A DNA stretch of 64,000 nt. Source: JAHEDH01 sp963745865 (GTDB lineage: Bacteria; Actinomycetota; Acidimicrobiia; Spongiisociales; ZC4RG35). A model generated the notes under the pieces. The model was given only the letters and a program-made list of their open reading frames with translations. It was not told the origin of the DNA and searched no databases. The stretch lies in the NCBI GenBank assembly GCA_963745865.1, contig CAVUYZ010000005.1, positions 124,001 to 188,000 of the forward strand, read 5' to 3'. The translations under genes and the position numbers were made by a program. Positions within the stretch are counted from its first letter, which is position 1; the number at the start of each line of letters is the position of its first letter. Of this stretch, positions 20,639 through 29,691 are shown in pieces.

Positions 20639-21382
20639 TCAACTGACGATTCCGGCCAGCACTGCGACCGGGAAGCTGACGTTGGCGATGACGATGACGG
20701 CCGCGAAGGCGATCGCGAAGTACCGCCGCCACGCGTTGAACTTCGGGTTGTTGACGCCGAGGCTCTGGAACATCGACCAGGCGCCGTGATAGATGTGCAC
20801 GCCGAGAGCGAGGTTGGCCACGATGTACAGCACCGCGACGGGAACACGCGAGAACGAAGCCACGAAGTTGGCGTAGACCGCACCCTGCGCCCATGAGTCG
20901 GGCGCAATGCCGGGCAGGCCCCACGTGAAGTCGGCGAGGTGGAAGCCGAGATACAGGAGCACGATGATCCCCGTCCATCTCATGGTGCGGGACGCGTAGT
21001 CGGCAGCCAGGTAGTTCCGCGGGCCCTGGTATTCGGTCTGTCGGGCCTTGTGGTTCATGACTGTGAGCGCATAGGCGGCGTGGATGTGGAGCAGGAAGGC
21101 GACGATCAGCCCGATCCGCAGCAGCCAGAGCGCGACGTGTTCGGGGAGGATCGGGAAGAAGAGCTCTCGCAGCGCCTCGCCGTACAGGTCGATCTCGAAC
21201 GCTCCCCGCTCGGGCAGGAACCCGATGAAGATCTTGAGGTTTCCGATCATGTGAGCGAACACGAACCCGAGGAGGATGATCCCGGTGAGTGCCATCACCC
21301 ACTTCTTGCCGACGGCCGATCGATAGAACTCGACCGGCCATGGAAGTTTCTTCCCCGGCTGGGGGGGTGCGGTCACGGCCAC
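20639..21382 (-). CDS. sdhC: succinate dehydrogenase cytochrome b subunit, type B
   Basis: Single large membrane anchor of 247 residues, as in di-heme (type B) succinate:quinone reductases that have no SdhD. Five hydrophobic segments are visible, including KKWVMALTGIILLGFVFAHM, LWLLRIGLIVAFLLHIHAAY, TGIIVLLYLGFHLADFTWGL, VAVLYIVANLALGVHIYHGA and the C-terminal AIAFAAVIVIANVSFPVAVL. Histidines in FAHM, LHIHA, GFHL and GVHIYHG are candidate heme ligands. The frame is unbroken. It is the first gene of sdhCAB and divergent from whiB. Confidence 0.92.
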   Translation of the reverse strand: MAVTAPPQPGKKLPWPVEFYRSAVGKKWVMALTGIILLGFVFAHMIGNLKIFIGFLPERGAFEIDLYGEALRELFFPILPEHVALWLLRIGLIVAFLLHIHAAYALTVMNHKARQTEYQGPRNYLAADYASRTMRWTGIIVLLYLGFHLADFTWGLPGIAPDSWAQGAVYANFVASFSRVPVAVLYIVANLALGVHIYHGAWSMFQSLGVNNPKFNAWRRYFAIAFAAVIVIANVSFPVAVLAGIVS

Positions 21383-21536
21383 GCAGTTACCTCTCGCTCT
21401 CGGACGGCCAATTATCGCGCCGTCGATCCTGTTTCCCGTACTCGACGTCGGGGTTTCCCCATTTCGACGGACTCACCCAGCCCGCGATAGGGCCGTTGGT
21501 CCTCGATTCGTCGAGTAGCAACACCGTACTTCGGGG

Positions 21537-21583
21537 TTGACGCCGCGCGCGTGCTCTGCCATGATCACAATGGTGTAATTACA
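21537..21583 (+). promoter_or_regulatory. candidate whiB promoter with a palindrome at the start site
   Basis: TTGACG (21537-21542) is followed after 17 bases by CATGAT (21560-21565), a plausible sigma70-type promoter 38 bases before the whiB start. The perfect 10-bp palindrome TGTAATTACA at 21574-21583 falls where transcription should begin and could be an operator. Based on sequence match only. Confidence 0.45.
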
Positions 21584-21602
21584 ACGATGGAAGGGCGCAC
21601 CA

Positions 21603-21878
21603 ATGCAGAGCAAGCTCATCGAAGCGCTGGCGGTGGATCGGCTCTCCTGGCAGGACTTCGCCAACTGTCGCGGCGCGGACGCCGACCTCTTCTTCCCCGA
21701 GCGTGGTGCGTCCACCCGCCGGGCAAAATCGATCTGCTCGGCGTGCGACGTGAAAATCGACTGCCTCGAATATGCGCTCGACAACGGCGAGAAGTTCGGA
21801 ATCTGGGGAGGCATGTCGGAACGAGAGCGTCGCCGAGTGCGCCGCGAACGAATGATCTCAGCCCGCCGAGCGTCCTAA
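21603..21878 (+). CDS. WhiB-family iron-sulfur transcription factor
   Basis: 91-residue member of the actinobacterial WhiB-like family, which binds a 4Fe-4S cluster and usually works with the primary sigma factor. The four cluster cysteines are visible: one in DFANCRGADADLFFPE and three in SICSACDVKIDCLEYAL (C-x2-C-x5-C). They are followed by the conserved FGIWGGMSERERRRVRRERM turn and basic DNA-binding tail. The start ATG has GGAAGGG 8 bases upstream. It is the best single taxonomic marker in the window. Which of the WhiB subgroups it belongs to I cannot say. Confidence 0.95.
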   Translation: MQSKLIEALAVDRLSWQDFANCRGADADLFFPERGASTRRAKSICSACDVKIDCLEYALDNGEKFGIWGGMSERERRRVRRERMISARRAS

Positions 21879-21933
21879 CCGACCGATTCATCCCGGCCGG
21901 TACACTCTGGTCGTACCCAGGGAAAGGTCAACG

Positions 21934-22887
21934 TTGGAACTCGGAATTCCTCTTCTGCTCGTCGCGATCGTCCTGTTCGGGGTCGGCATGTACCTGCGGA
22001 GGGCCCGCGAGGCCGACCCGCGTCGGGCCGAGGCCCAGGCCTCGAAGCGCTCGCGGAGAGGCGTGCCCGAGCCGGCCGAGCCTGAACTCGATCTGTCTGG
22101 TCCGCGTCCGCAGGTCGTCGGTGTCGAGATCGATGGTCCGAAGGCGATCGTCACCTTCGACGTCCCGATGCCGGACAGCGATGACGAGATCCTCGCCGAG
22201 CTCCTGGTCGCCGAGGCGGTCGAGGTGCTCCGCGAACGGCGCCACACAACTCCGATCTCAACGGTCGAGACCGTCATCGCATATGCAGGCCGGCCGTTTC
22301 CGTCCGAGGTCGGCAGAACCAACTTCCCCAGCCCGGGCGAGCTCCCCCCGCCATCGGATGCCCCCTCGATCCTGAGCCTCTCGACCATCGCCGCAGACCC
22401 ATTGTCCGCCGAGTTCGAGGGCGGGCCGGACGGGCCGGTCGGGACAGAATCGTCATCACGCGGCGACACGCTCGGGCCGATTGCAGCCGAGCTCAGGTTG
22501 CCGAAGGCGATCCAGACGGGACTGAGGGCGCAGGGGATCGATCCGGCGACGATGACGTCGGTCGACCTCGTCACCGGGACCCTGACCCTCGTGGGTTACA
22601 GCGTGACCGAGGGGCCCGTCGACGGAACCTGGTTCGCAGAGAAGGGCGGAACGCGGACATTCATCCGTGAGGTCGCGCACAACGAGGACGACTACCCGGA
22701 GCTGGAGGACTCGGCCATCAACAGCTTCCTCTTCGAGTTCCAGTCTTCGGGCGCCGAACGCGGGCTTCTCGTGACCGACAAGTTCGCACCGTTCAGCGTT
22801 TACGACAAAGAGCGTCGCGAGCCACGTGTCCGGTTCCTGAGTCGAGAACGTCTGCAGAAGGTCGTCGATTCACTGGCTCTCGGCTGA
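21934..22887 (+). CDS. membrane-anchored hypothetical protein
   Basis: 317 residues, starting at a TTG with AGGGAAAGG upstream. One N-terminal membrane helix (MELGIPLLLVAIVLFGVGMY) is followed by a basic segment and a large soluble domain with IDGPKAIVTFDVPMPDSDDE, DDYPELEDSAINSFLFEFQS and a C-terminal RVRFLSRERLQKVVDSLALG. The middle is Pro/Ser-rich and may be disordered. I do not recognise the family. It sits between whiB and tatA in the same direction, with an unbroken frame, so it is very likely expressed. Confidence 0.7.
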   Translation: MELGIPLLLVAIVLFGVGMYLRRAREADPRRAEAQASKRSRRGVPEPAEPELDLSGPRPQVVGVEIDGPKAIVTFDVPMPDSDDEILAELLVAEAVEVLRERRHTTPISTVETVIAYAGRPFPSEVGRTNFPSPGELPPPSDAPSILSLSTIAADPLSAEFEGGPDGPVGTESSSRGDTLGPIAAELRLPKAIQTGLRAQGIDPATMTSVDLVTGTLTLVGYSVTEGPVDGTWFAEKGGTRTFIREVAHNEDDYPELEDSAINSFLFEFQSSGAERGLLVTDKFAPFSVYDKERREPRVRFLSRERLQKVVDSLALG

Positions 22888-22954
22888 CGCGAGTTGCCGG
22901 TCCGAGTAGCGCCACATCCCGGTAAGATGACAGTCAACGAAGGAGTTCCCAACC

Positions 22955-23155
22955 ATGCCAAAAGGTCCTGAACTGATCGTCATCGTTGCGGTGATCATCC
23001 TGCTGTTCGGCGCTCGGAGACTGCCAGAGCTGGCGCGCTCACTCGGCGCCTCCGCCAAGGAGTTCCGCAAGGGTCTCGATGCCGGCGCCGAGGACGAGAC
23101 GGTCACGGAGACGTCTGCGGACTCATCCGATACCACCGAGAACAAGACCAGCTGA
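22955..23155 (+). CDS. tatA: Sec-independent translocase TatA/E subunit
   Basis: 66-residue TatA-type protein of the twin-arginine export pore. One short N-terminal membrane helix (ELIVIVAVIILLFGARRLPE) with the FGxxxLP hinge is followed by the amphipathic helix LARSLGASAKEFRKGLDAG and an acidic, disordered tail. Start ATG with GAAGGAG upstream. No tatC is in the window. TatA and TatB cannot be separated by length alone; the FGARRLPE hinge favours TatA/E. Confidence 0.9.
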   Translation: MPKGPELIVIVAVIILLFGARRLPELARSLGASAKEFRKGLDAGAEDETVTETSADSSDTTENKTS

Positions 23156-23179
23156 CCGGACGAGCCGGTGCGATCCGGT

Positions 23180-23644
23180 TCATCCCGACAACTGATCGAG
23201 TGATCTCGTGTATTCGGCGAAGTCGCGTTCCCTACCGAACGATTCGCTGACAACGATGTCGCGTATCACACCGGCCTCATCGATCGTGAAGGTCGACCTC
23301 TCTGGAACTCCGATCGTCTCGTTGAAGCACTCATAGGCCCTCGTGGTTTCGCCGTGCGGCCAGAAGTCAGACAGGATCGGGAACGTGAATCCCTGCTCGG
23401 TCGCCCACCGCTTGTTGGTCGAAGTCATGCCACACGTGACCGCCAGCACCTCCGCATCCCGCGAGGACAGGGCCGTGAGGTTGTCCCGGATCGTGCACAG
23501 CTCGCCTTCACAGACCCTGGTGAAGGGCAGCGGAATGAACACGAGGAGCCGTCGCCGACCGTTTGAGTCAGCTAGCGAGATCGGCGTGCGATCCTGGTCG
23601 GGCAGTGTGAAGTCAGGTGCCGGGTCGCCGGGTTGGAGCGGCAT
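23180..23644 (-). CDS. peroxiredoxin, AhpE-like
   Basis: Thiol peroxidase of 154 residues. It starts MPLQPGDPAPDFTLPDQDRT, then LLVFIPLPFTRVCEGELCTI with the peroxidatic Cys in the FTRVC position (the family has T-x2-C), the conserved Arg near WATEQGFTFPILSDFWPHGE, and the C-terminal FTIDEAGVIRDIVVSE. The start at 23644 is preferred over 23680 because AAAGGA lies 7 bases upstream. The pattern is closest to the mycobacterial AhpE group; a second Cys four residues later is unusual and could be resolving. Frame intact. Confidence 0.85.
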   Translation of the reverse strand: MPLQPGDPAPDFTLPDQDRTPISLADSNGRRRLLVFIPLPFTRVCEGELCTIRDNLTALSSRDAEVLAVTCGMTSTNKRWATEQGFTFPILSDFWPHGETTRAYECFNETIGVPERSTFTIDEAGVIRDIVVSESFGRERDFAEYTRSLDQLSG

Positions 23645-23740
23645 CGGTCGGTCCTTTCGATCAGCGTGAAGCCGAGTCAAGCGGCGTCGCTGCGGTAGCC
23701 GGAACCAGTCGCCGATCGGATACTTCGCCGGCGCTCTCCC

Positions 23741-24814
23741 TCAGGTGGGGTCGATGTCGTCCAGGAGGACCCTGGCGGCCCAGGCAACGGGGTCTTCGAT
23801 CTCTGCAGCCGACGGGAATCGGCCTTCCTGGGTGAAGATCGAATTGAGCGACTCCTCGCCAAACCGCCGTTGGGCTTCCTCACAGAACCGATGCCCTGCG
23901 GCGATCGATTCGGCCGACGGGAGCATCGGGCCGAGGGCCGAGGCCGAGACCTCGCCTCCCAGATCCCGCTCGCTGTCCCGGAACGCATCGAGCCGCTCGA
24001 TATCCGGCAGCAAGTGCGATCCTGCTCCCCGAGTGAGGTGTTGGCGGTAGGCGGCGGCGAGCCCGAGGAATGCCTGCAACTCGTTCTGGGCGGCCCGGGT
24101 CTCCGGGGTGTCGAACATCGAGGCGAGCTTCTCGGGGTCCATGGCGGACGGATCGGTCGGATCCACCCCCTGCATCATCTCCATCAGCCCCTGCGGTGCC
24201 ATCGACATCGTGCCCGCGTACTCGCGGATCAGGCTGATGAGGTGCTCGCGGGTGAACGGAACCCGGTACATGCCTCGGTGAGCGACCTCGTTCAGGGCGA
24301 CCCAGAGGCGGACGTTCTTCGGATCGAGGTCGTGAGCGACTGCAAACCGGTCGATCGTCGGGACGATGAAGGTGACGGGGCCATCGATCGGCGCACCCGC
24401 ATCGAAGCTCGACATCGCCCATTGGGACAGCGAGCCGACCATGGTCCCGACCTGCATACCAATGAGTGCCGGCCCGAGCGGTTTGAGCATCTCGGCGGCA
24501 GGACCGGCTCCCTCCAGATCGATCATGTCTGCGAATGGCTCGGCGATCGCAACGAAGCTCTCGAGGCTGCGGTCCGCCCATTCCCGTCCGTCGACCGGCA
24601 GCACATCTGAAGCAGCGTCGATGGGGAAGGGGGCGGTCTCGGCGAGACGGAACTCTGCGAGGCGGGTCAGTTCGCGGAACTCCTCGGCAGCCCATGGCTC
24701 GACCGGCTGGCGCTCGCCGGCCAGGTGATGGGCGACTTCGGCGGCGAGTTTGAGGTTGACGTCGCCTGGCTGGTTGAAGAGCTCGAAGAGCCTCGAGAAG
24801 ATGTCGTCACTCAT
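23741..24814 (-). CDS. DUF2342 (zinc-dependent metalloprotease-like, F420-associated) protein
   Basis: 357-residue cytoplasmic protein of the actinobacterial DUF2342 family, annotated elsewhere as a putative zinc-dependent hydrolase. It starts MSDDIFSRLFELFNQPGDVN; visible features are MVGSLSQWAMSSFDAG, VWVALNEVAHRGMYRVPFTR (a degenerate HExxH-like site) and LGLAAAYRQHLTRGAGSHLL. The true start is ATG 24814; the frame stays open far upstream only because it runs antisense to the acyl-CoA ligase. Function of the family is not established. It lies between a peroxiredoxin and moaE. Confidence 0.8.
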   Translation of the reverse strand: MSDDIFSRLFELFNQPGDVNLKLAAEVAHHLAGERQPVEPWAAEEFRELTRLAEFRLAETAPFPIDAASDVLPVDGREWADRSLESFVAIAEPFADMIDLEGAGPAAEMLKPLGPALIGMQVGTMVGSLSQWAMSSFDAGAPIDGPVTFIVPTIDRFAVAHDLDPKNVRLWVALNEVAHRGMYRVPFTREHLISLIREYAGTMSMAPQGLMEMMQGVDPTDPSAMDPEKLASMFDTPETRAAQNELQAFLGLAAAYRQHLTRGAGSHLLPDIERLDAFRDSERDLGGEVSASALGPMLPSAESIAAGHRFCEEAQRRFGEESLNSIFTQEGRFPSAAEIEDPVAWAARVLLDDIDPT

Positions 24815-24863
24815 GTCGCGCCCAAGCCTATGCCGCGTCGCGAGTTGCGGCGGTGGGCCCCGG

Positions 24864-25295
24864 TCACGCACCCTCGATCCACTCCTCGCCACCCGGCCAG
24901 TTCTCCTGCTTCCAGATGGGTGCGCGGTTCTTGAGCTCGTCGATGAGGTAACGAGCGGCTTCGAAAGCGTCACCGCGATGCGCGGTCGAAACCGCAACTG
25001 CCACCGACGTCGCTGCCAGGTCGACTCGACCCACCCGGTGCTCGACCACTGCCGACAGGATCGGCCATCTGCTCGCCGCCTCGTCGACGATCTCGCGGAT
25101 GCGAGCCTCGACGTGTTCGGTGTACGCCTCGTAGACGAGATGGGTGACACCATCGCGTCCGGCGGAGTGGTCACGAACGGTTCCGAGGAACAGCGCGGTC
25201 GCTCCGGAATCCGGTCGCCCCACCTCGTCGAGCAGCGCTGCTGCGTCAATCGTCTCATCGCGGATTGCGACCCTGAGATGTCGGTCCCGATCCAT
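24864..25295 (-). CDS. moaE: molybdopterin synthase catalytic subunit
   Basis: MoaE inserts sulfur from MoaD into precursor Z to make molybdopterin. The 143 residues show GATALFLGTVRDHSAG, LVYEAYTEHVEARIREIVDE, VEHRVGRVDLAATSVAVAVS and the active-site end LIDELKNRAPIWKQENWPG with the catalytic lysines. ATG 25295 (MDRDRHLRV) is chosen over 25421 because the extra residues do not match the family. No moaD is next to it, so the partner must be elsewhere. Frame intact. Confidence 0.92.
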   Translation of the reverse strand: MDRDRHLRVAIRDETIDAAALLDEVGRPDSGATALFLGTVRDHSAGRDGVTHLVYEAYTEHVEARIREIVDEAASRWPILSAVVEHRVGRVDLAATSVAVAVSTAHRGDAFEAARYLIDELKNRAPIWKQENWPGGEEWIEGA

Positions 25296-25423
25296 GTCGA
25301 GATGGTATCGAATCGGCCGACTATCACTCTGCTTGGGGCGCCCGACGCAAATATCCGGAATCCAGGGGTGGCTGCAGATCCGTTCGTATAGCCTTTCGCA
25401 CCAGACGTGGAGGAGGGACACGT

Positions 25424-27302
25424 GTGACCACGACGATGGATCGGTCTACAGCGCCGAACGCCAGTACCGGATTCCACACCGTCGCCTCGTATGTGCGCGA
25501 CAGGGCGCGGGACATGCCGAGTGGGGTCGCCATGCGCGAGAAGGACCTCGGGATCTGGCAGGAGATCACGTGGGCAGACCTCTGGGAGTCCATCGTCGAC
25601 GCCGCCCACGGACTCATTGCCCTCGGAGTCGAGGTCGGAGACCGTGTGAGTATCCATTCTGAGGACCGGCCCGAGTGGGTGATCCTCGACATCGCCACCG
25701 TTGCCGTCCAGGGGACCACCGTCGGCCTCTATCCCACCAACCCGGCTGCAGAGGTCGAATACCTGCTCGCCGACTCGGGATCGAAGGTCCACCTCGCCGA
25801 GGATCAGGAGCAGTCCGACAAGGTGCTGGAGGTGATCGAGCGACTTCCGGCGCTCGAGAAGATCATCCACGTCGAGCCACGCGGCTTCCGAGAGGTTCGC
25901 GATGACGATCGGTTCGTCTTCTGGGACGACTTCCTCGAGATCGGTCGCCGGCATCGGGCAGGCGAACCCGGATGCCCTCGCCGGGCGCATGGACCGGGCT
26001 GCTGCCGAGGACATCATCACGCTCGTCTACACGTCGGGAACCACCGGCCCGCCCAAGGGGGCGATGCTGACGAACGAGAACTTTGCGTTCTGTATCGAGA
26101 CGGTGGTTCTGGCCGACGGTCGGCTCCCCGGCAACGTGAAGCCCGGGCCGAACGACCAGATCCTCACGTACCTTCCGCTGTGCCACATCGCCGAGCGGAT
26201 CTTCTCCACATGGTCGATGGCGTCTACCGGCGCGGTGCTGAACTTCGCCGAGTCGATCGAGACCGTTCAGGAGAATCTCCGTGAGATCCAGCCGACGCTC
26301 TTCTTTGCCGTCCCGCGTATCTGGGAGAAACTGCACGCCGGCATCCTGATCCGTGGGAAGGACGCCACGCTCTTCAAGCGCCTATGGCTCGGGTTCTCGA
26401 TGCGGTTGGCCCAGAAGATCGGTGAGGAGCGGGTCGCCAACGGGGGAAGCCACACCCCACTCAGCCGGGTGTTGTACGCGATCGGGTACCCGCTCGTATT
26501 CCGGGCACTACGGGAGCGAATCGGACTGCGGTTCTGTCGGTGGGCGGGCACGGGTGCGGCGCCGATCGCCCCGGAGGTGATTCAGTTCTTTCACGGAATC
26601 GGGCTCAACGTGTACGAGCTGTACGGGATGACCGAGAACGCCGCAGTCGCCACCTACAGCCCGATCGGCAACATGAAACTCGGCTGCGTGGGAGTGCCGT
26701 ACCCAGGGATCGAGGTGAAGTTGGATCCCGAGAGCGGCGAGATCCTCACGAAGCATCCCGGTGTGTTCTCGGGCTATTGGAAGAAGCCGGAGAAGACGGC
26801 CGAGACGTTCACCGAAGACGGATTTCTCAAGACGGGCGACGTCGGGGAGTGGGTCGATGGGACCCACCTGAAGATCGTCGACCGCATGAAGGACATCATC
26901 ATCACCAGTGGCGGAAAGAACATCTCGCCATCGGAGATCGAGAACAGCCTGAAGACGTCTCCTTACGTGAAAGAGGCGATGGTCATCGGCGAGAGGCGGA
27001 AGTTCATCGCTGCGCTGATCGGCATCGAGATGGACACCGTCGGCGACTGGGCAACACGCCGGGGCATCCCGTACACGACGTATCGGGATCTCACCGAGAA
27101 GTCGGAGGTCCACGAGCTGATCCAGGCCGTCGTCGACACGACGAACGAGAAGTTCGCTCGAGTCGAGAACGTGCGCAAGTGGCGCATGATCCCCAAGGAG
27201 CTCGACCACGAGGACGGGGAGCTGACGGCGACACAGAAGCTCAAGCGTGCATCGATGGCCGACATGTTCGACGCTCTGATCGAAGAGATGTACACCACGT
27301 GA
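25424..27302 (+). CDS. long-chain acyl-CoA ligase (AMP-forming), frame-broken
   Basis: Activates a fatty or related carboxylic acid with ATP and CoA. Motifs: VYTSGTTGPPKGAML (P-loop), LPLCHIAERIFSTWSMASTG, VYELYGMTENAAVATYSPIG, GFLKTGDVGEWVDG and the hinge IVDRMKDIIITSGGKNISPS with the C-terminal catalytic Lys in ELTATQKLKRASM. This pattern is that of FadD15/FACL-type ligases. One indel near 25950 joins the N-terminal and main frames; about 625 residues in total. GTG start with GGAGGAGGG upstream. Its stop overlaps livH (GTGA), tying the ligase to the ABC importer. The real substrate is unknown. Confidence 0.9.
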
Positions 27303-28324
27303 GCTTTCCGCTTGCGGTTCTCGCTCAATCGGCGGAGATCGTGCCGTCCGCGTTCTGGAGGATGGTCGTCAACGGGGTGAGCCTCGGTGCGATCTATGCG
27401 GTGCTGGCCATGGGTTTCGTGATCATCTTCAAGTCGACCCAGGTCTTCAATCTCGCCACCGGGGCGATCGCGGCGCTCGGCGCGTTCTTGGTCTCCTCGG
27501 CAGCCACCATCGTGAACATCCCGGGACGGTGGATGGAGGGTGCGCCCACCTGGCTGCAGTGGGGGCTGTCGGTCGTCTTTGCTCTCCTCGTCACAGCGGG
27601 TCTGGCGATGTTGATGGAGCGACTGTTCCTCCGCCCGATGGTTGGCGAAGCACTGATCCTGCTCGCGGTCGTGACGCTCGGGGCAGACGTCCTCATCAGG
27701 ACGATCACCAATGACTTCATCGGTCTCAGCGCCCGTCCGATGGCGGATCCGTTCGGAATCAGCCAACTCGGGATCGGATGCGCCAGTGACGGCTTCGTGC
27801 CGAGCGTCGATCTGATCGACGTCTGCTCGGTTCGGATTCCTCACACGACCATCTTCCAGGTCGTGCTCACGTCGCTGCTGGTCGCAGCGGTTGCGCTCTT
27901 CTTCAGATCAAAGACCGGCGTAGCGATGCGGGCCACCGCATTCGATCAGGAGGCGGCACGCGCCCAAGGCATCAGCGTCGCACGGATCTTCGCGCTCTCA
28001 TTCGCCATCGGGGCCGTTCTCGCCGCGGTCGGGGGAATGTTCATCTCGATGTTCCCTCGCCGGCCGAGCGGGGTCGACAACCTGACCGCCTTCTTCGCGT
28101 TCCGGGCTTTTCCGGCGGTAATCCTCGGCGGTCTCGACTCGGTGTTCGGTGCCCTCGTCGGGGGACTCGTCATCGGGATGGCCGAATCTGCGGCGAGCAG
28201 CTACGTCACCTTCAGCTTTCTCGGCACCGGATTCGGTGGCGTCATGCCCTATGTGGTGATGCTGTTGGTGCTGCTGGTCCGGCCGTATGGGCTGTTCGGG
28301 ACCGAGGAGATCCGACGCGTATGA
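27299..28324 (+). CDS. livH: branched-chain amino-acid-type ABC transporter permease LivH
   Basis: Inner-membrane permease of about 341 residues with eight or so helices. It shows VNGVSLGAIYAVLAMGFVII, the Liv signature LGADVLIRTITNDFIGLSAR region, and the ATPase-contact segment MRATAFDQEAARAQGISVAR then AVLAAVGGMFISM. It ends VRPYGLFGTEEIRRV, the family C-terminus. GTG start overlaps the acyl-CoA ligase stop, so the genes are co-translated. Liv-type systems carry branched amino acids, amides, urea or aromatic acids; the ligase neighbour hints at a carboxylic acid. Confidence 0.9.
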   Translation: MSFPLAVLAQSAEIVPSAFWRMVVNGVSLGAIYAVLAMGFVIIFKSTQVFNLATGAIAALGAFLVSSAATIVNIPGRWMEGAPTWLQWGLSVVFALLVTAGLAMLMERLFLRPMVGEALILLAVVTLGADVLIRTITNDFIGLSARPMADPFGISQLGIGCASDGFVPSVDLIDVCSVRIPHTTIFQVVLTSLLVAAVALFFRSKTGVAMRATAFDQEAARAQGISVARIFALSFAIGAVLAAVGGMFISMFPRRPSGVDNLTAFFAFRAFPAVILGGLDSVFGALVGGLVIGMAESAASSYVTFSFLGTGFGGVMPYVVMLLVLLVRPYGLFGTEEIRRV

Positions 28325-28376
28325 GGACCTACGGCATCTCTTCGATGGGCTGCAGGACCTTCGTGGGAGGTCACTC

Positions 28377-29615
28377 GTGAGAGGTCGCCCACTGCTGTTC
28401 TCCAGCTACGAGGCCGATCAGGCGCTCCTCAACTCGACCACCAAGCGGGTGTTCGCCCTCGCATTCCTGGTGTTCCTGGCGCTCATCCCTTTCGGCGTTC
28501 TTCCCGGCTTCGGGTTCTTGGCGGACGACAGCTGGCTGAGGATCCTCTCGAACGTCGCGATCTTCGCAATCGGGGGCCTAGGAATGAACATCCTGTTCGG
28601 CCTGGCAGGTCAGGTGTCGCTCGGTCACGCCTTCTTCATGGGAGTGGGTGCCTACGTGGCGGCCGTTCTCGGCGCAGACCCCGCCGGCCGCTACTTCGGG
28701 TTGGGTCTGCCGATCTGGATCTGGCTTCCGGCCGCGGGAGTCGTCGCCGCGTTGGTCGGCGTTGCCATCGGCCCCACCGCCGTGAGGGTGCGGGGCCTGT
28801 ATCTCGCGGTCGTGACGTTGGGGCTGGTCTTCATCGGCGATTACGCCTTCCGCAATCTCGACACGATCACCGGTGGATCGGAACTCGGGCGGACGTTCCC
28901 GCCGCTGGATTTTCGCCTCTGGAAGGAAGAGACGCCGCTCATCAGCGTGTCCACGGATGGATCCTGGTTGGGGGTGGATCTCACCTCGGAGGCCAAGACC
29001 TACTTTGCGTTGCTCGTCCTGGCGATCATGTTCGTGGTGTTCGCAAAGAACTTCCAGCGCACCCGGGTCGGTCGCGCCTTCATGTCCATCAGGGACCGGG
29101 ACGTCGCGGCCGAGATCATGGGCGTCGACGAAGTCCGCTACAAGCTGCTGGCATTCGGTATCTCTTCGTTCTTCGCCGGGGTGTCCGGAGCACTGCTGGC
29201 GTCGTTCGTCGGTTCGGTGATCCCCGAGCGATGGGACCTGTTCCTCTCGGTCGAGTTCATCGCGATCGTGCTGATCGGTGGAGCGGGAACGGTCACCGGG
29301 ACGTTGCTGGGAGCAGCGTTCGTGACCATCTTGCCGAGAGTCGTCCAGGAGTTCACCCAATGGGTCCAGGGAATCGTCGATGCAGCCGACAGCCCGATGG
29401 CCACGGTGCTCGACCTGGTGGTGGCCACCGACTCGACCGATTTCGGCCTCGTGAACACCCTTCCGGGAGTCGGGCCGGGCCTGTCGGTGTTTCAGCTCAA
29501 CCAGGTCATCTATGGGCTACTGATCATCGGGTTCCTGATCTTCGAGCCGTTGGGGCTCTATGGCATCTGGATCCGGATCAGGAACTACTGGAAGGGCTGG
29601 CCATTCACATATTGA
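28377..29615 (+). CDS. livM: branched-chain amino-acid-type ABC transporter permease LivM
   Basis: Partner permease of about 412 residues with ten hydrophobic segments. Motifs: GGLGMNILFGLAGQVSLGHA, VRVRGLYLAVVTLGLVFIGD, FMSIRDRDVAAEIMGVDEVR (ATPase contact) and LIGGAGTVTGTLLGAAFVTI. GTG 28377 is chosen because GGGAGG lies 6-8 bases upstream. An ATG at 28321 overlaps the livH stop (ATGA) and opens a 19-codon frame that ends at this GTG; with one indel it could instead be the true N-terminus. Confidence 0.88.
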   Translation: MRGRPLLFSSYEADQALLNSTTKRVFALAFLVFLALIPFGVLPGFGFLADDSWLRILSNVAIFAIGGLGMNILFGLAGQVSLGHAFFMGVGAYVAAVLGADPAGRYFGLGLPIWIWLPAAGVVAALVGVAIGPTAVRVRGLYLAVVTLGLVFIGDYAFRNLDTITGGSELGRTFPPLDFRLWKEETPLISVSTDGSWLGVDLTSEAKTYFALLVLAIMFVVFAKNFQRTRVGRAFMSIRDRDVAAEIMGVDEVRYKLLAFGISSFFAGVSGALLASFVGSVIPERWDLFLSVEFIAIVLIGGAGTVTGTLLGAAFVTILPRVVQEFTQWVQGIVDAADSPMATVLDLVVATDSTDFGLVNTLPGVGPGLSVFQLNQVIYGLLIIGFLIFEPLGLYGIWIRIRNYWKGWPFTY

Positions 29616-29691
29616 GGTTTCGTTCCGGCGGAGACGTACGGAACGGCAGACGACCGGGAATCCCGGCCGTCACGGAGGAAAGGGAAGAGAT

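Noticed and set aside
19107..20789. A 560-codon open frame on the plus strand
   Set aside because: It lies exactly antisense to sdhA, whose protein is unmistakable. Long antisense frames are common in high-GC genes, and this translation has no family features.
24815..26020. Minus-strand upstream extension of the DUF2342 frame
   Set aside because: The extension runs antisense to moaE-flanking DNA and the acyl-CoA ligase and has no ribosome-binding site; the family N-terminus begins at 24814.
26540..27298. Plus-strand frame inside the acyl-CoA ligase continuing into livH
   Set aside because: Shadow frame of the ligase with arginine-rich, motif-free sequence; livH starts at the GTG overlapping the ligase stop.
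28321..28380. A 19-codon leader frame overlapping livH and ending at the livM GTG
   Set aside because: It could be a coupling peptide or the true livM N-terminus with an indel, but nothing distinguishes these; recorded in the livM entry only.
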